Source: Comamonas sp. lk (GTDB lineage Bacteria > Pseudomonadota > Gammaproteobacteria > Burkholderiales > Burkholderiaceae_C). Taken from it: a DNA stretch of 64,000 nt. The stretch is taken from assembly GCF_900564145.1 (NCBI RefSeq), contig NZ_UOOB01000001.1, positions 124,001 through 188,000 of the forward strand, read 5' to 3'. The position numbers were made by a program, and so were the translations under genes. Shown one piece after another: positions 51,795 to 59,572 of this stretch (the stretch's first letter is position 1; each line of letters begins with the position of its first letter). The notes beneath the pieces were generated by a model. The model ran no database searches. It had not been told where the DNA came from and saw nothing but the letters and a program-made list of their open reading frames with translations.

Positions 51795-52019
51795 GAGCAG
51801 CAAGTCGGTTCCGCTCCTTTTTCACGAACAAGGCCTTTACGACGGCCGATGCAGCCGGAGTGTGCGGCGTTTGCGCCAGACAATGCAGCTTGATGCAAGT
51901 TTTGCTACAAAAAACAGCAGTTACCGGATTGGCGAAAACGCCACGCTGGCTTAGCATGCCTGCCAGCCACCGCTTGCGGCCTGTACATCTGCTTTCAATC
52001 TTCGAGATCACCGCCGTCC

Positions 52020-52502
52020 ATGTCCACCATTGCCAAGCACCACGACCTGTCCGCCCTCATGCAAGCCATGACCTCGTCCATGGCGGCTGACAGCGCACAA
52101 AGCGTGTTGCATGCGGGGCAGTGGGAAATGCTGGCCCCCTATCTGGTGCCCGTCAACCTGAGCGTCAGCGAAACACTGTTTGCCGAAGGCGCGCTGGACC
52201 GCAACCTGTACCTGGTGGAATCCGGCTCCCTGAGCGTGCATTACCAGGATGCCAAGGAGCGCATCCGCCTGGCCCTGGTCGGCCCCGGCGCCGTGCTGGG
52301 CGAAGGAGCCTTCTTTGCCCACCGCCCCCGCCGCGCCACGGTACAGGCCTCCACGCCCAGCCGCCTCTGGTGCCTCACGGCTCTGCGCTTTTCGGAACTC
52401 TCCAACCGCCAGCCGCCGCTGGCACTAGCTCTGGTCGTCATGGCCGGCCAGGTGCTGGCTCGCCGCGCCAGTGACAGCCGCCGCCGCATCGCCAGCACCT
52501 GA
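52020..52502 (+). CDS. stand-alone cyclic nucleotide-binding domain protein
   Basis: A 160-residue protein made almost wholly of one cNMP-binding (CAP-type) beta-roll. It has LFAEGALDRNLYLVESGSLSV, VGPGAVLGEGAFFAHRPRRATVQAS, with the phosphate-binding cassette seen as LGEGAFF...RRATV. There is no helix-turn-helix or other output domain after it, only a basic C-terminal helix. It may act as a partner or sensor for another protein. No operon partner is obvious. Confidence 0.83.
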   Translation: MSTIAKHHDLSALMQAMTSSMAADSAQSVLHAGQWEMLAPYLVPVNLSVSETLFAEGALDRNLYLVESGSLSVHYQDAKERIRLALVGPGAVLGEGAFFAHRPRRATVQASTPSRLWCLTALRFSELSNRQPPLALALVVMAGQVLARRASDSRRRIAST

Positions 52503-52746
52503 AGTCTGCGTGGCAATGAGACTACGCCTTCAAGCTTCAGCCAGCAGCGTTATTGCCGACATACCCAGTATGGGGTAATCATGGCTCGGCATCCACCAAG
52601 CCGTTGGCCGACTTCCAGCTAGTTGGTGGACGCGGACCTTTGATGCACATCGGATGAATGTGCACATTGCTGCAAATAAAGGCGGCTCACCCACGGGAAC
52701 AGGCAAAATATCTTCGTTTGTAAAAATGGGTTTAAAAGAGGGCAGC

Positions 52747-53460
52747 ATGTCTTTGTTCCAATGGCTCACTCGCAGGCCGCGTACAGAGGGCAGTGCCATA
52801 CGCACTGAAGCACCCAATGACCGCCATGACTCGGAACATCCGCGCAGCGAACGCTCGGCACGCCGCGAGCAGCTCTATTCCGTCGTCCGCGATGCCATGG
52901 TGCGCGTCAGCATTCTGTCGGCAGGCTATAAGTTCAAAGTGCTTTCGCTGGATAACGCGGGCCAGCGCTTTGTAGTCATGGTGGATCTGGACCATGCCTA
53001 TGCGGCCGAGCCCGCACGCCTGCGAGAAATTGAGAGCTTGATTGCCGAGCTGGCCAAGGCCCGCATGGCGGCCATCGTGCACGCCGTGTACTGGCGTGTG
53101 AGCGAGCAGCTCAAACCCGTAAAGCCACCAACAGAAGCCACCGCCGGCCAATCACCGCTGAACTCGGCCGTACAGCAGCTGCATCAGGCCCGCGCGGCAA
53201 GGGCAGCCCAGCCCGCACGCACTTTGCCGCGATCCTTCGAGCCCATTGATGCGCAGGAGATGGATGCCTTCAGGCTGGCCGTGGCAGCCTCGGGAACCAT
53301 TGATGTGCAGCACTCACGCCAGTCATTTACCTCACACGGCCAGCACCGCTCCGGCCCGCTGCTGGGGCCCGGCACGCACGGGCACGAAGAGGCTCGCAGC
53401 GACTTCCACGCCTCGGATATGGGTTCTTTGGGTGTGACCCAGTACGGCGAGCTACGCTAG
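52747..53460 (+). CDS. conserved hypothetical protein, 237 aa
   Basis: No family was firmly recognised. The product begins MSLFQWLTRRPRTEGS; residues about 45-125 look folded (LYSVVRDAMVRVSILSAGYKFKVLSLD, with core RDAMVRVSILSAGYKF), while the rest is Ala/Gln/His-rich and probably disordered. The ATG at 52747 is preferred because GAGGG stands just before it. The end is convergent with apt after 25 bases. Confidence 0.65.
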   Translation: MSLFQWLTRRPRTEGSAIRTEAPNDRHDSEHPRSERSARREQLYSVVRDAMVRVSILSAGYKFKVLSLDNAGQRFVVMVDLDHAYAAEPARLREIESLIAELAKARMAAIVHAVYWRVSEQLKPVKPPTEATAGQSPLNSAVQQLHQARAARAAQPARTLPRSFEPIDAQEMDAFRLAVAASGTIDVQHSRQSFTSHGQHRSGPLLGPGTHGHEEARSDFHASDMGSLGVTQYGELR

Positions 53461-53485
53461 CCGGTCGCCAGGCACTGCGCCGGAC

Positions 53486-54043
53486 TCAATGCCCGGCGAA
53501 ATCCACCAGCGTGAACAGCGACAGGCCTTTTTCGCGCAGATGGGCAGAGCCGCCCAGTTCGGGCAAGTCCACAATGGCCGCGCCTTCGATGACGGTGGCG
53601 CCCAGCTTTTCCAGCAATTTCTTGCCTGCCATCATGGTGCCGCCGGTGGCAATCAGATCATCGATCAGCAGCACCCGGTCACCGGGTTTGACGGCGTCGG
53701 TATGCAGCTCGACCGTGGCGCTGCCGTATTCCAGCTCATAGGTCTCCTCCACCGTGGTGAAAGGCAGTTTGCCTTTTTTACGAATGGGCACAAAGCCGAC
53801 ATTGAGTTCGTGGGCGATCACGGCCCCCAGGATGAAGCCGCGGGCATCCAACCCGGCAACTACATCGGGACGCAGATCGCGATCCATGTAGCGGTGTACA
53901 AAAGCGTCCGTCATCACGCGAAAGACCTTGGGGTCTTGCAGCAGGGGCGTGATGTCACGAAATTGCACACCGGGCGCTGGCCAGTCGGACACGGTGCGAA
54001 TGTGGGCGCGCAGATAGTCGTTAACGCTGGTGTGGGATTGCAT
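53486..54043 (-). CDS. apt: adenine phosphoribosyltransferase
   Basis: A 185-residue purine salvage enzyme joining adenine and PRPP to AMP. It has [26 protein letters not shown] and the PRPP-binding signature [15 protein letters not shown]. The N-terminus [26 protein letters not shown] is typical. It is divergent from kdsD with 125 bases between. Confidence 0.96.
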   Translation of the reverse strand: MQSHTSVNDYLRAHIRTVSDWPAPGVQFRDITPLLQDPKVFRVMTDAFVHRYMDRDLRPDVVAGLDARGFILGAVIAHELNVGFVPIRKKGKLPFTTVEETYELEYGSATVELHTDAVKPGDRVLLIDDLIATGGTMMAGKKLLEKLGATVIEGAAIVDLPELGGSAHLREKGLSLFTLVDFAGH

Positions 54044-54168
54044 GGCGCTGAGAGTGATCGCTTAGGGGGAAGTCAGTGTAGTAGCTGGCATCCACCAGAA
54101 GGCCCAAAGGGATAAACGGCAAGCACCCGGCCCGGTGTGGCTCGCCTGCGCTGGCTAGAATCCTAGAT

Positions 54169-55170
54169 ATGAATTCTGATGCCGCCCCCACCCGTCCCGA
54201 CGACGCTCCGAATGCCCTGCGCCTGGCGCGCGAAGCACTCGCCATCGAAGTTGAAGCCCTGCAGGCCATGTCGCAGCGCCTCAACGGCGATTTCACCCAG
54301 GTCGTGCAGCGCATTCTGCAGATTTCGGGCCGCGTGGTGGTCATGGGCATGGGCAAAAGCGGCCACGTAGGCCGCAAGATTGCCGCCACTCTGGCATCGA
54401 CCGGCACGCCCGCCTTCTTTGTGCACCCGGCCGAGGCCAGCCACGGCGATCTCGGCATGCTCACCACGGACGATCTGGTGCTGGCACTGTCCAATAGCGG
54501 TGAGACCGATGAGCTCACGGGCGTGCTGCCCGCGATCAAGCGCCAAGGCATTCCTCTGGTAGCCGTGACCGGCGGCCTGCGTTCCACACTGGCCAAGCAC
54601 GCCGACTGGGTGCTGGACACCCAGGTAGAGCGCGAAGCCTGCCCGCTGAACTTGGCGCCCACGGCCAGCACCACCGCCCAGCTGGCCATGGGCGATGCCC
54701 TGGCTGTGGCCCTGCTGGATGCACGCGGCTTCGGTGCCGAAGACTTTGCCCGCTCCCACCCGGGCGGCTCGCTGGGCCGCAAGTTGCTCACCCATGTGCG
54801 CGATGTGATGCGCAGCGGCAAAGACCTGCCCTTTGTCACCCAGGATGCCAGCTGCATGGATTTGATGCGCGAGATGAGCGCCAAGGGCCTGGGCTGCTCT
54901 GCCGTGGTCGATGCACAAGGCATGCTGGTGGGTATCTTTACCGACGGCGACCTGCGCCGCTGCGTAGAGGCGGGCATCGATCTGCGCGAGCGCAAGGCCG
55001 GTGACGTCATGCATGCCAATCCGCGCACCATCAACGCCGATCTGCTGGCCGTGGCCGCAGCCCGCGTGATGGAAGAGCAAGGCATCACCACCGTGCTGGT
55101 GGCCGACGCGCAACAGAGCCTGCAAGGCGTGGTGCATATTCGTGATCTGATGCGAGCCAAGGTGATCTGA
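54169..55170 (+). CDS. kdsD: D-arabinose 5-phosphate isomerase
   Basis: A 333-residue enzyme of Kdo synthesis turning ribulose 5-phosphate into arabinose 5-phosphate. A SIS domain (about 45-185) has VVMGMGKSGHVGRKIAATLASTGTP, in its core GMGKSGHVGRKIAAT, and HPGGSLGRKLL; two CBS domains follow (about 205-333). The stop overlaps the kdsC start (TGATG), and kdsC-lptC follow. An alternative name is kpsF in capsule clusters; the kdsC/lptC setting favours kdsD. Confidence 0.95.
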   Translation: MNSDAAPTRPDDAPNALRLAREALAIEVEALQAMSQRLNGDFTQVVQRILQISGRVVVMGMGKSGHVGRKIAATLASTGTPAFFVHPAEASHGDLGMLTTDDLVLALSNSGETDELTGVLPAIKRQGIPLVAVTGGLRSTLAKHADWVLDTQVEREACPLNLAPTASTTAQLAMGDALAVALLDARGFGAEDFARSHPGGSLGRKLLTHVRDVMRSGKDLPFVTQDASCMDLMREMSAKGLGCSAVVDAQGMLVGIFTDGDLRRCVEAGIDLRERKAGDVMHANPRTINADLLAVAAARVMEEQGITTVLVADAQQSLQGVVHIRDLMRAKVI

Positions 55171-55730
55171 TGCAGAAAGCAACCCCAACTCCCCGCCAGC
55201 AATGGGCTCCCGAGCTGTTGCTCAAGGCCCAGGATGTGCGCGTGGCTTTTTTTGATGTGGATGGCGTGCTCACGGACGGCGGCCTGTACTTCAGCTGCGA
55301 GGGTGAGGTGCTCAAGCGCTTTCACACGCTTGATGGCCATGGGCTCAAGATGCTGCAAAAAGCCGGCATCACTCCCGCCGTGGTGACGGGGCGCGACTCT
55401 CCCGCCCTGCGCCTGCGTCTGCGCAATCTAGGCATTGAGCACGCACGCTTTGGCACCGAGGACAAGGTACCGGCAGCCGAGTCCATACTGGCCGAGCTGG
55501 GCCTGCAATGGAGCCAGACCGCCGCCATGGGAGACGACTGGCCCGACCTGCCCGTGCTGCAACGCAGTATTTTTGCCTGTGCCCCCGCCAATGCCCATGA
55601 GGAAGTCCTGGCCGTGGCCGATCACATCACCACGCGCTGCGGCGGCGATGGAGCAGTACGCCAGCTGTGCGACCTGCTGCTGGCGGCACGCGGCGCCTAT
55701 GCCGGCCTGCTGGCCGATTACACATCATGA
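55170..55730 (+). CDS. kdsC: 3-deoxy-D-manno-octulosonate 8-phosphate phosphatase
   Basis: A 186-residue HAD phosphatase that frees Kdo from Kdo 8-phosphate. Motif I is FFDVDGVLTDGGLYF with both catalytic Asp residues, motif II lies in VVTGRDSPA, and motif IV in MGDDWPDLPVL. Length matches KdsC. It overlaps kdsD upstream and lptC downstream. Confidence 0.95.
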   Translation: MQKATPTPRQQWAPELLLKAQDVRVAFFDVDGVLTDGGLYFSCEGEVLKRFHTLDGHGLKMLQKAGITPAVVTGRDSPALRLRLRNLGIEHARFGTEDKVPAAESILAELGLQWSQTAAMGDDWPDLPVLQRSIFACAPANAHEEVLAVADHITTRCGGDGAVRQLCDLLLAARGAYAGLLADYTS

Positions 55731-56344
55731 GCACCTCATGGCGACGCTATAGCGACAGGGCCACGCTGTATCTGCCAGCGCTGCTCATGGCACTGCTGGC
55801 CCTGGGTACCTGGTGGCTGGTACGCAATGCGCCTCAGCCGGTAAGTTCGGGCGTGCAAAAAGTGCGCGTGCACGAGCCCGACTACTTCATGAAAGATTTC
55901 TCGATCAAGAATTTTGAGGCATCCGGACGCCTCAAGACCCGCTTGACGGGCACCCAGGGTCGCCACTATCCGGATACCGATACGCTGGAAGTGGATGAAG
56001 CGCGCATGCTCAGCATCACGCCCGATGACCGCACCTCGGTAGGCAGCGCCAAGCGTGCTTTGAGCAATGGCGACGGCTCTGAAGTCCAGCTCTTTGGCGA
56101 CGCCGTAATCACCCGTGAGGCTGTCGCGGCCGCCCCGGGTAAAAAAGCGGTTCCGCCCATGCAGATAGCCAGCGAATTTCTGCAGATCTGGCCCAATGAA
56201 GAGCGCATCAGCACCCACAAGCCCGTGGTCATGACCCGTGGTGAAGATCGCTTCACCGGCGACAGCATGGAATACGGCAATCTGGACCAGGTGCTACAGA
56301 TGAATGGCCGGGTCAAAGGCTTCATCCAGCCCAGCAAGCGCTGA
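55727..56344 (+). CDS. lptC: LPS export ABC transporter periplasmic protein LptC
   Basis: A 205-residue bitopic protein with one N-terminal helix (about 14-32) and a periplasmic beta-jellyroll that passes LPS from LptBFG to LptA. Family features are DYFMKDFSIKNFEASGRLK and VMTRGEDRFTGDSMEYGNLDQVL. The ATG overlaps the end of kdsC (ATGA). The usual followers lptA and lptB are absent; an SDR gene comes next. Confidence 0.92.
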   Translation: MSTSWRRYSDRATLYLPALLMALLALGTWWLVRNAPQPVSSGVQKVRVHEPDYFMKDFSIKNFEASGRLKTRLTGTQGRHYPDTDTLEVDEARMLSITPDDRTSVGSAKRALSNGDGSEVQLFGDAVITREAVAAAPGKKAVPPMQIASEFLQIWPNEERISTHKPVVMTRGEDRFTGDSMEYGNLDQVLQMNGRVKGFIQPSKR

Positions 56345-56350
56345 CCGGTC

Positions 56351-57157
56351 ATGACCCACATCAGCTCTGCCCAAACCCGCCCTTTGGTCTACATCACAGG
56401 CGCATCCAGCGGTATTGGCCAAGCTCTGGCCCTGCGCTATTACCAGGCCGGCTATACCTTGGCCTTGGTCGCGAGGCGCACGCAGCTCATGCAGGAATGG
56501 GCTTTGGAACAGCAGCTGGAGCCCCAGCGCTACGCACTCTATGCTGCCGATGTGGCCGTGATTGACAGCGCCTGCGCAGCAGGTCGCCGCTGCCTGGAGC
56601 AGCAAGGTTTGCCGGACATCGTCATCGCCAATGCAGGCATCAGCTGGGGCGTGGACACCGCACTGCGTGAGGACCTTGAAGTCATGCAGCAGGTACTGGC
56701 CGTGAACACCACGGGCATGGCGGCCAGCTTTCAGCCTTTCATCACCCCTATGCTAGAACGCGGCTCCGGCAGCCTGGTCGGCATTGCCAGCGTGGCAGGA
56801 ATCAGGGGATTGCCAGGCCATGGTGCATATTGCGCAAGCAAATCTGCAGCCATTGCATACTGCGAAAGCCTGCGTGGAGAATTACAGTCATCTGGCGTGC
56901 AAGTAATCACTTTGCTGCCGGGATATGTGGATACGCCACTGACCAAAAATAATCCCTACGCCATGCCTTTCTTACTCAGTCCGCAGGTATTTGCAGCACG
57001 AGCTTTCAAAGCCATAGAGAAAAAAACCAGCTATGCCACCATCCCCTGGCAAATGGGCTTGGTCGCAAAGATAATGCGTTTTCTGCCAAATACAATTTGG
57101 GACAAGCTCCTTGTAGGAAAAAGCCGCAAACCTCGGTATCTACAATCCAACAAGTAA
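56351..57157 (+). CDS. short-chain dehydrogenase/reductase
   Basis: A 268-residue classical SDR with the NAD(P)-binding TGASSGIGQALA (about 15-26), NAG motif IANAGISWG, catalytic Ser in VGIASVAGIRG, and YCASK with the catalytic Tyr and Lys. The substrate is not known; its start six bases after lptC and place in the LPS operon suggest a link to the envelope, but this is inference. The C-terminal part is hydrophobic and basic, perhaps membrane-near. A terminator follows. Confidence 0.88.
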   Translation: MTHISSAQTRPLVYITGASSGIGQALALRYYQAGYTLALVARRTQLMQEWALEQQLEPQRYALYAADVAVIDSACAAGRRCLEQQGLPDIVIANAGISWGVDTALREDLEVMQQVLAVNTTGMAASFQPFITPMLERGSGSLVGIASVAGIRGLPGHGAYCASKSAAIAYCESLRGELQSSGVQVITLLPGYVDTPLTKNNPYAMPFLLSPQVFAARAFKAIEKKTSYATIPWQMGLVAKIMRFLPNTIWDKLLVGKSRKPRYLQSNK

Positions 57158-57202
57158 GTCATTGCGCGCTTAGAGGCCTGGATTTCAAGCGGCGATTACC
57201 CA

Positions 57203-57237
57203 AAAGATAAAGGCACCAAATGGTGCCTTTATCTTTT
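57203..57237. terminator. bidirectional terminator between SDR and RRM genes
   Basis: AAAGATAAAGGCACCA directly faces TGGTGCCTTTATCTTTT, a 16-bp near-perfect palindrome with a two-base loop and T-runs for both convergent genes. Confidence 0.92.
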
Positions 57238-57266
57238 TGATGCAGCACAAACTGCATCAAAAATTA

Positions 57267-57743
57267 TCATTCGCCTTGGTTATTACCACCGCCATAACCG
57301 CCACGGCCACCGTGACGAGGACCGGAACCATAGGGGCTGCGGAAGCCTCCGTCACCCCGGCCATAGCCACCGCCATCACCGCGGCCGCCCCCATATCCAC
57401 CACCACCGCCACCCTCGTTGCGGCCGTAGCCGCCATCGCGACCACCACCATATCCGCCACCGCCGCCAAAGCCACCAGGGCGGGGAGCGCGCGGTTCCAT
57501 GGGACGAGCCTCATTCACTACCAGGCTGCGACCACCCAGCGGTTGGCCATTCATACCTTGAATCGCCGCCAACGCCTCAGATTCGCTGGCCATTTCCACA
57601 AAGCCAAAGCCTTTGGAACGTCCTGTATCACGCTCCATCATGACGCGTGCACTGGTAACTGCGCCAAATTGGCCAAAGGCCTGCTCCAAGTCGTTGTCAC
57701 GCACACCATAAGGAAGGTTGCCGACATAAAGCTTATTACCCAT
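57267..57743 (-). CDS. RRM RNA-binding protein with glycine-rich tail (paralogue 1)
   Basis: A 158-residue protein with one RNA recognition motif (about 1-82). RNP2 is KLYVGNLPY and RNP1 is SKGFGFVEM. The C-terminal half is a long Gly/Tyr/Arg-rich tail of the RGG/GYGGG kind. Such proteins in bacteria are linked to cold or stress RNA handling. A close paralogue lies just upstream on the same strand; the tail here is about 35 residues longer. Confidence 0.92.
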   Translation of the reverse strand: MGNKLYVGNLPYGVRDNDLEQAFGQFGAVTSARVMMERDTGRSKGFGFVEMASESEALAAIQGMNGQPLGGRSLVVNEARPMEPRAPRPGGFGGGGGYGGGRDGGYGRNEGGGGGGYGGGRGDGGGYGRGDGGFRSPYGSGPRHGGRGGYGGGNNQGE

Positions 57744-57935
57744 AACTCCTCAACTCCTCAATGCTTTCAATTTGGCGATCAATTTCAGGATTTCAGCATC
57801 CAGTTGCTTGCGAAAGCGCATGCACAGACCCAAATGCCGATTCATTTCCGAACGGGGAATGCTCCAGAAACAATTATGAAGCAGGGCTGGCAGAAAAATA
57901 AATGCTCCAAATCGAGGGGGTGACAGCGTTTGGGC

Positions 57936-57965
57936 AAAAAAAAAGGGATCCGAAGATCCCTTTTT
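57936..57965. terminator. terminator after the second RRM gene
   Basis: AAAAAGGGATC, loop CGAA, GATCCCTTTTT. On the minus strand it ends the paralogue 2 transcript. Confidence 0.9.
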
Positions 57966-57991
57966 ATCTAGTAAGCCAGGTTGCCCGTTGC

Positions 57992-58363
57992 TTAGTAGCT
58001 GTTGCGACGGCCGTAACCACCGCCATCACCACGGCCGCCGCCGAAGCCGCCGCCGCCGCCTTCACGGCCGCCACCGAAACCGCCGCCGAAGCCGCCGGAA
58101 CGGGGAGGACGGGCTTCCATGGGACGTGCTTCGTTCACAACGAGGTCACGGCCACCGTGGTTTTGACCGTGCAGGCCTTGGATAGCAGCTTGTGCTTCGG
58201 CATCGCTGCCCATTTCCACAAAACCGAAACCCTTGGAACGGCCGGTGTCGCGCTCCATCATGACCTTGGCGCTGTTCACAGTGCCGAATTCGCTGAAGGC
58301 TTGCTCCAGATCTTGGTCGCGGAAAGAGTAAGGCAGATTGCCGACGTAAAGCTTGTTGCCCAT
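57992..58363 (-). CDS. RRM RNA-binding protein with glycine-rich tail (paralogue 2)
   Basis: A 123-residue protein with RNP2 KLYVGNLPY and RNP1 SKGFGFVEM, then a Gly/Arg-rich tail. The RRM differs from the neighbour by only a modest number of residues, so the pair arose by duplication. AGGAG stands before the ATG at 58363; the longer in-frame start at 58426 is less likely. Its AT-rich leader and lone terminator suggest separate, perhaps cold-linked, control. Confidence 0.92.
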   Translation of the reverse strand: MGNKLYVGNLPYSFRDQDLEQAFSEFGTVNSAKVMMERDTGRSKGFGFVEMGSDAEAQAAIQGLHGQNHGGRDLVVNEARPMEARPPRSGGFGGGFGGGREGGGGGFGGGRGDGGGYGRRNSY

Positions 58364-58644
58364 GATGGACTCCTGAAAAAACATGAAAACGCGATGGAGC
58401 CCTAGGGAGTCAACAACGGATGACAACGTTAGAGACGCAAACGCACTCGCCTATGAAGAAATAGTATCTCTACACAAAGACTTCGTCATTATGTGGCAGA
58501 AGCTTTGTCCATGTTTTACGAAAAGGCTAAATTTCATGCTCGTAACAACATCAAGCGCCTGGGATTTACCCTCAAATGTAAAAATGGAATAAAAAAACAG
58601 CTTTTTGTCTTACATAGATCAAATGTTAGAATAAAACCCTACTG

Positions 58645-58852
58645 TCCCTGGGGAGTAGGCCGTCCGGCAGGCAATTCACGCTGCCGGATGCATGTGTCAA
58701 CAGACTTGAGCCTTCGTGGCTTATGGCATATGCGGCCTGCGGTGCAACACCGCAGTGCGACCGGCCGAGACCATTGACCGTGCGCCAATCCCATAACGAT
58801 TCATGGGCCGGAGTTGGTGCGTGGTCAATGCGTTTTGGCATCACTCCGGCCC
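58645..58852 (+). promoter_or_regulatory. yybP-ykoY manganese riboswitch with expression platform
   Basis: CTGGGGAGTAGGC at 58648-58660 is the aptamer hallmark, with GTCAA inside and the closing GGCCGAGACCATTG (58763-58776). Downstream, CATTGACC...GCGCCAA (58772-58788) can pair with TTGGTGC...GGTCAATG (58814-58830). Alternatively, GGGCCGGAGT (58805-58814) can pair with ACTCCGGCCC (58843-58852), just before the start codon. The two hairpins compete. The next gene is a UPF0016 transporter, a known target of this class. Confidence 0.85.
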
Positions 58853-58864
58853 GTCATACCCCTC

Positions 58865-59449
58865 ATGATTGAAGCTTTCCTTGTGTCCACCTCCAGCGTC
58901 ACGCTGGCCGAGATGGGCGATAAAACGCAGTTGCTTTCCCTGGTTCTCGCAGCCAAATACCGTAAACCCATGCCGATTGTTCTGGGCATTCTGGTGGCCA
59001 CCCTGGTCAATCACGCCCTGGCCGGTGCCGTGGGCGCCTGGATTGCGTCGGTGCTGGGCGCAGATGTGCTGCGCTGGATTTTGGGCATTTCCTTTATCGC
59101 CATGGCGGCCTGGATGCTGATTCCGGACCAATTCGACGACGAGTCCGTGGGCAGCAACAACCGCTGGGGCATTTTCGGCACCACGGTCATGCTGTTCTTC
59201 CTGGCCGAGATGGGCGACAAGACCCAGCTGGCCACCGTGGGACTGGCTGCCAAATATGTAGGCGAATACTTCTGGGTGATTGTGGGCACCACCCTGGGCA
59301 TGATGCTGGCCAATGCGCCCGTGGTCTGGTGGGGCGACAAGATCACCCAGAAGCTGCCGATCCGCCTGATTCACCGGGTATGTGCGGCCATCTTCCTGGT
59401 TCTGGGTCTGGCTGTTTTGTTCGCTCCCGCCATCCAGGCTTTGGTATAG
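58865..59449 (+). CDS. UPF0016/GDT1 family transporter, MneA/MntX-type manganese exporter
   Basis: A 194-residue membrane protein with six helices in two repeats, each with the family motif: TLAEMGDKTQLLSL (about 11-24) and FLAEMGDKTQLATV (about 114-127), where the acidic residues bind the ion. Bacterial members such as Vibrio MneA export Mn2+. The ATG at 58865 gives the family start MIEAFLVS. A Mn2+ riboswitch in the leader supports the role. No ribosome binding site is obvious right before the ATG. Confidence 0.92.
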   Translation: MIEAFLVSTSSVTLAEMGDKTQLLSLVLAAKYRKPMPIVLGILVATLVNHALAGAVGAWIASVLGADVLRWILGISFIAMAAWMLIPDQFDDESVGSNNRWGIFGTTVMLFFLAEMGDKTQLATVGLAAKYVGEYFWVIVGTTLGMMLANAPVVWWGDKITQKLPIRLIHRVCAAIFLVLGLAVLFAPAIQALV

Positions 59450-59459
59450 TGAAACCACT

Positions 59460-59508
59460 ACGCGCCGATTTGCTACAGCTTGCGGGCGCTTTATAAATCC
59501 AGCTAAAG
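59460..59508 (+). promoter_or_regulatory. SAM-II riboswitch upstream of metX
   Basis: The pattern GCGC, CGATTT, ... CTTGCGG, GCGC, TTTATAAATCC, AGCTAAA matches the SAM-II (metA/SAM_alpha) aptamer: stem GCGC (59462-59465) with GCGC (59486-59489), the A/T-rich ATAAAT segment and the invariant AGCTAAA (59501-59507) of the pseudoknot. A terminator and metX follow, a classic target. SAM-II is best known from alphaproteobacteria. Confidence 0.78.
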
Positions 59509-59535
59509 ACCCGTCCGCGAAGTGACAGTACACCG

Positions 59536-59569
59536 ACCCGGCCTCGTTTTTAGCGATGCCGGGTTTTTT
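59536..59569 (+). terminator. attenuator-like terminator just before metX
   Basis: ACCCGGC (59536-59542) pairs with GCCGGGT (59558-59564), followed by TTTTTT; it ends four bases before the metX ATG. It could end the transporter message or act as the SAM-controlled attenuator of metXW. Confidence 0.82.
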
Positions 59570-59572
59570 CAT

